DNA from: Chloroflexota bacterium
GTDB taxonomy: Bacteria > Chloroflexota > Dehalococcoidia > JACPQK01
Length of the DNA: 5,724 nt
Reading direction: 5' to 3'
Assembly (NCBI GenBank): GCA_016190535.1
Contig: JACPQK010000018.1
Span: forward strand, 1-5,724
The notes under the pieces were generated by a model. It made no database searches. It had not been told where the DNA came from and worked only from the letters and a program-made list of their open reading frames with translations. Shown one piece after another: positions 4,931 through 5,724 of this stretch. Every line of letters begins with the position of its first letter. Position 1 is the first letter of the stretch. The position numbers and the translations under genes are program-made.

Positions 4931-5724
4931 CTAGCGCATGAACCCTTCGTACTGACGAAGCATGAGCTGGGCCTCTAGCTGTCGCATGGTGTCCAGCACA
5001 ACCCCCACCACAATGAGGAGGGCGGTGCTGGACAAAGTAAGCGCCTGGACGTTGGTGGCCTTTTGGGCAAAGAAGGGCAGAATGGCTACCCCCCCCAGGA
5101 AAAGGGCGCCACCCCAGGTGATACGATGGATCACCCGGTTGAGGTACTCGGCGGTGGGCTTCCCCGGCCGGATACCCGGGACAAAGCCGCCGCTCTTCTG
5201 GAGATTGTCCGGGATATTCTGCTGCTGGAAGATGACCATGGTGTAGAAGAAGGCAAAGAGGACCACCAGGAAAAAGTAGAGGGACCAGTAGAACCAGCTT
5301 TCCAGGCTGAACAGGTCGCGCAGGAGGCGCGAGGTGTTGGCAATAAAGGACACGTCCGAGGTGACGAACCAGCTAGACACCGTGCCGGGAAGGATCATGA
5401 TGGAAAGGGCGAAGATGATGGGGATCATCCCCGCGGTGTTCACCCGCAAGGGAAGATAGGTGGACCCCGAGGAGCGGTACATGCGGCCACCCCGGAACTG
5501 GCTGCGGGCATATTGCACAGGTATACGCCGCTCGGCTATGGTGAAGATAACGATTACCGCCACAGTCAGTAGGCCGAGGACCCCGAAAACCAGCAGCCCC
5601 CCGGGGTTTATTGCCGCCACGAAAGACTGCCCTACCATCTGGGGAAGCGTGGCCACGATGCCCGAAAAGATGATTATGGAGACACCATTGCCGATGCCCC
5701 TCTCGGTTATCAGCTCACCCAGCC
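4931..5724 (-). CDS. secY: Protein translocase subunit SecY, C-terminal part, cut by window edge
   Basis: SecY forms the protein-conducting channel of the Sec translocon in the cytoplasmic membrane, with SecE and SecG and driven by SecA or the ribosome. The open frame enters from the right edge and gives 263 residues up to the TAG at 4933-4931. That is roughly the last 60% of a protein of about 430. The visible part starts LGELITERGIGNGVSIIIFS, the conserved segment leading into TM5. Six hydrophobic spans follow, at fragment residues about 11-30, 42-62, 98-118, 146-165, 202-218 and 231-247, matching TM5-TM10. The cytoplasmic loop between TM8 and TM9 carries KSGGFVPGIRPGKPTAEYL (177-195), the SecA/ribosome contact loop. 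The C-terminus LMLRQYEGFMR is typical. A GTG at 5656 is internal, not the start. The gene abuts adk with one base between. Confidence 0.98.
   Translation of the reverse strand, partial: LGELITERGIGNGVSIIIFSGIVATLPQMVGQSFVAAINPGGLLVFGVLGLLTVAVIVIFTIAERRIPVQYARSQFRGGRMYRSSGSTYLPLRVNTAGMIPIIFALSIMILPGTVSSWFVTSDVSFIANTSRLLRDLFSLESWFYWSLYFFLVVLFAFFYTMVIFQQQNIPDNLQKSGGFVPGIRPGKPTAEYLNRVIHRITWGGALFLGGVAILPFFAQKATNVQALTLSSTALLIVVGVVLDTMRQLEAQLMLRQYEGFMR

Noticed and set aside
5654..5656. A GTG at 5656 as the start of a short SecY-like protein
   Set aside because: The same frame stays open to the window edge and encodes conserved SecY sequence (LGELITERGIGNG) upstream, so the GTG is an internal codon.

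Overview
The window is one continuous, co-directional block on the minus strand. It is the classic bacterial ribosomal-protein gene cluster at the end of the spc operon and the whole alpha operon. In transcription order (right to left) the genes are secY (3' part), adk fused in frame to map, infA, rpmJ, rpsM, rpsK, rpsD, rpoA, rplQ and truA (5' part). The longest gap between genes is about 19 bases, and several genes touch or overlap. There is no stretch without a gene, and no RNA gene, mobile element, CRISPR array or recognisable terminator.

The organism is a bacterium: the alpha subunit has an alpha-CTD, and the window carries IF1, bL36, bL17 and a bacterial SecY. The DNA is GC-rich. Adenylate kinase has a four-cysteine LID, and uS4 and bL36 are the zinc-binding forms; these are common in Gram-positive, Chloroflexota and thermophile-type lineages. 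The gene order and the alpha-subunit sequence would suit a Chloroflexota (Dehalococcoidia-like) genome. That placement is an impression from the sequences, not a result, and no phylogeny was run.

Layout: 4931-5724 is the C-terminal half of the SecY translocon channel. 3520-4929 is a single 469-codon frame encoding complete adenylate kinase followed by complete type I methionine aminopeptidase. 3285-3500 (or 3509) is IF1, and 3156-3269 is the 37-residue bL36. 2759-3145, 2347-2739 and 1714-2337 are uS13, uS11 and uS4. 683-1708 is the RNA polymerase alpha subunit, 340-693 is bL17, and 1-332 is the N-terminal part of tRNA pseudouridine synthase TruA.

Together the genes serve protein synthesis and its immediate downstream steps: 30S and 50S assembly, initiation, tRNA modification, transcription, N-terminal Met removal, adenylate balance and membrane insertion. 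All products look intact. The one real departure from the textbook cluster is the adk-map fusion. Its glycine-rich joint lies in a G-rich tract, so the fusion should be confirmed against an indel artefact. Smaller points are a start-codon conflict in infA, an 11-base rpoA/rplQ overlap whose ribosome binding site lies inside codons for the alpha acidic tail, and a GTG start with no clear Shine-Dalgarno for rpoA. I found no previously undescribed system beyond the fusion.
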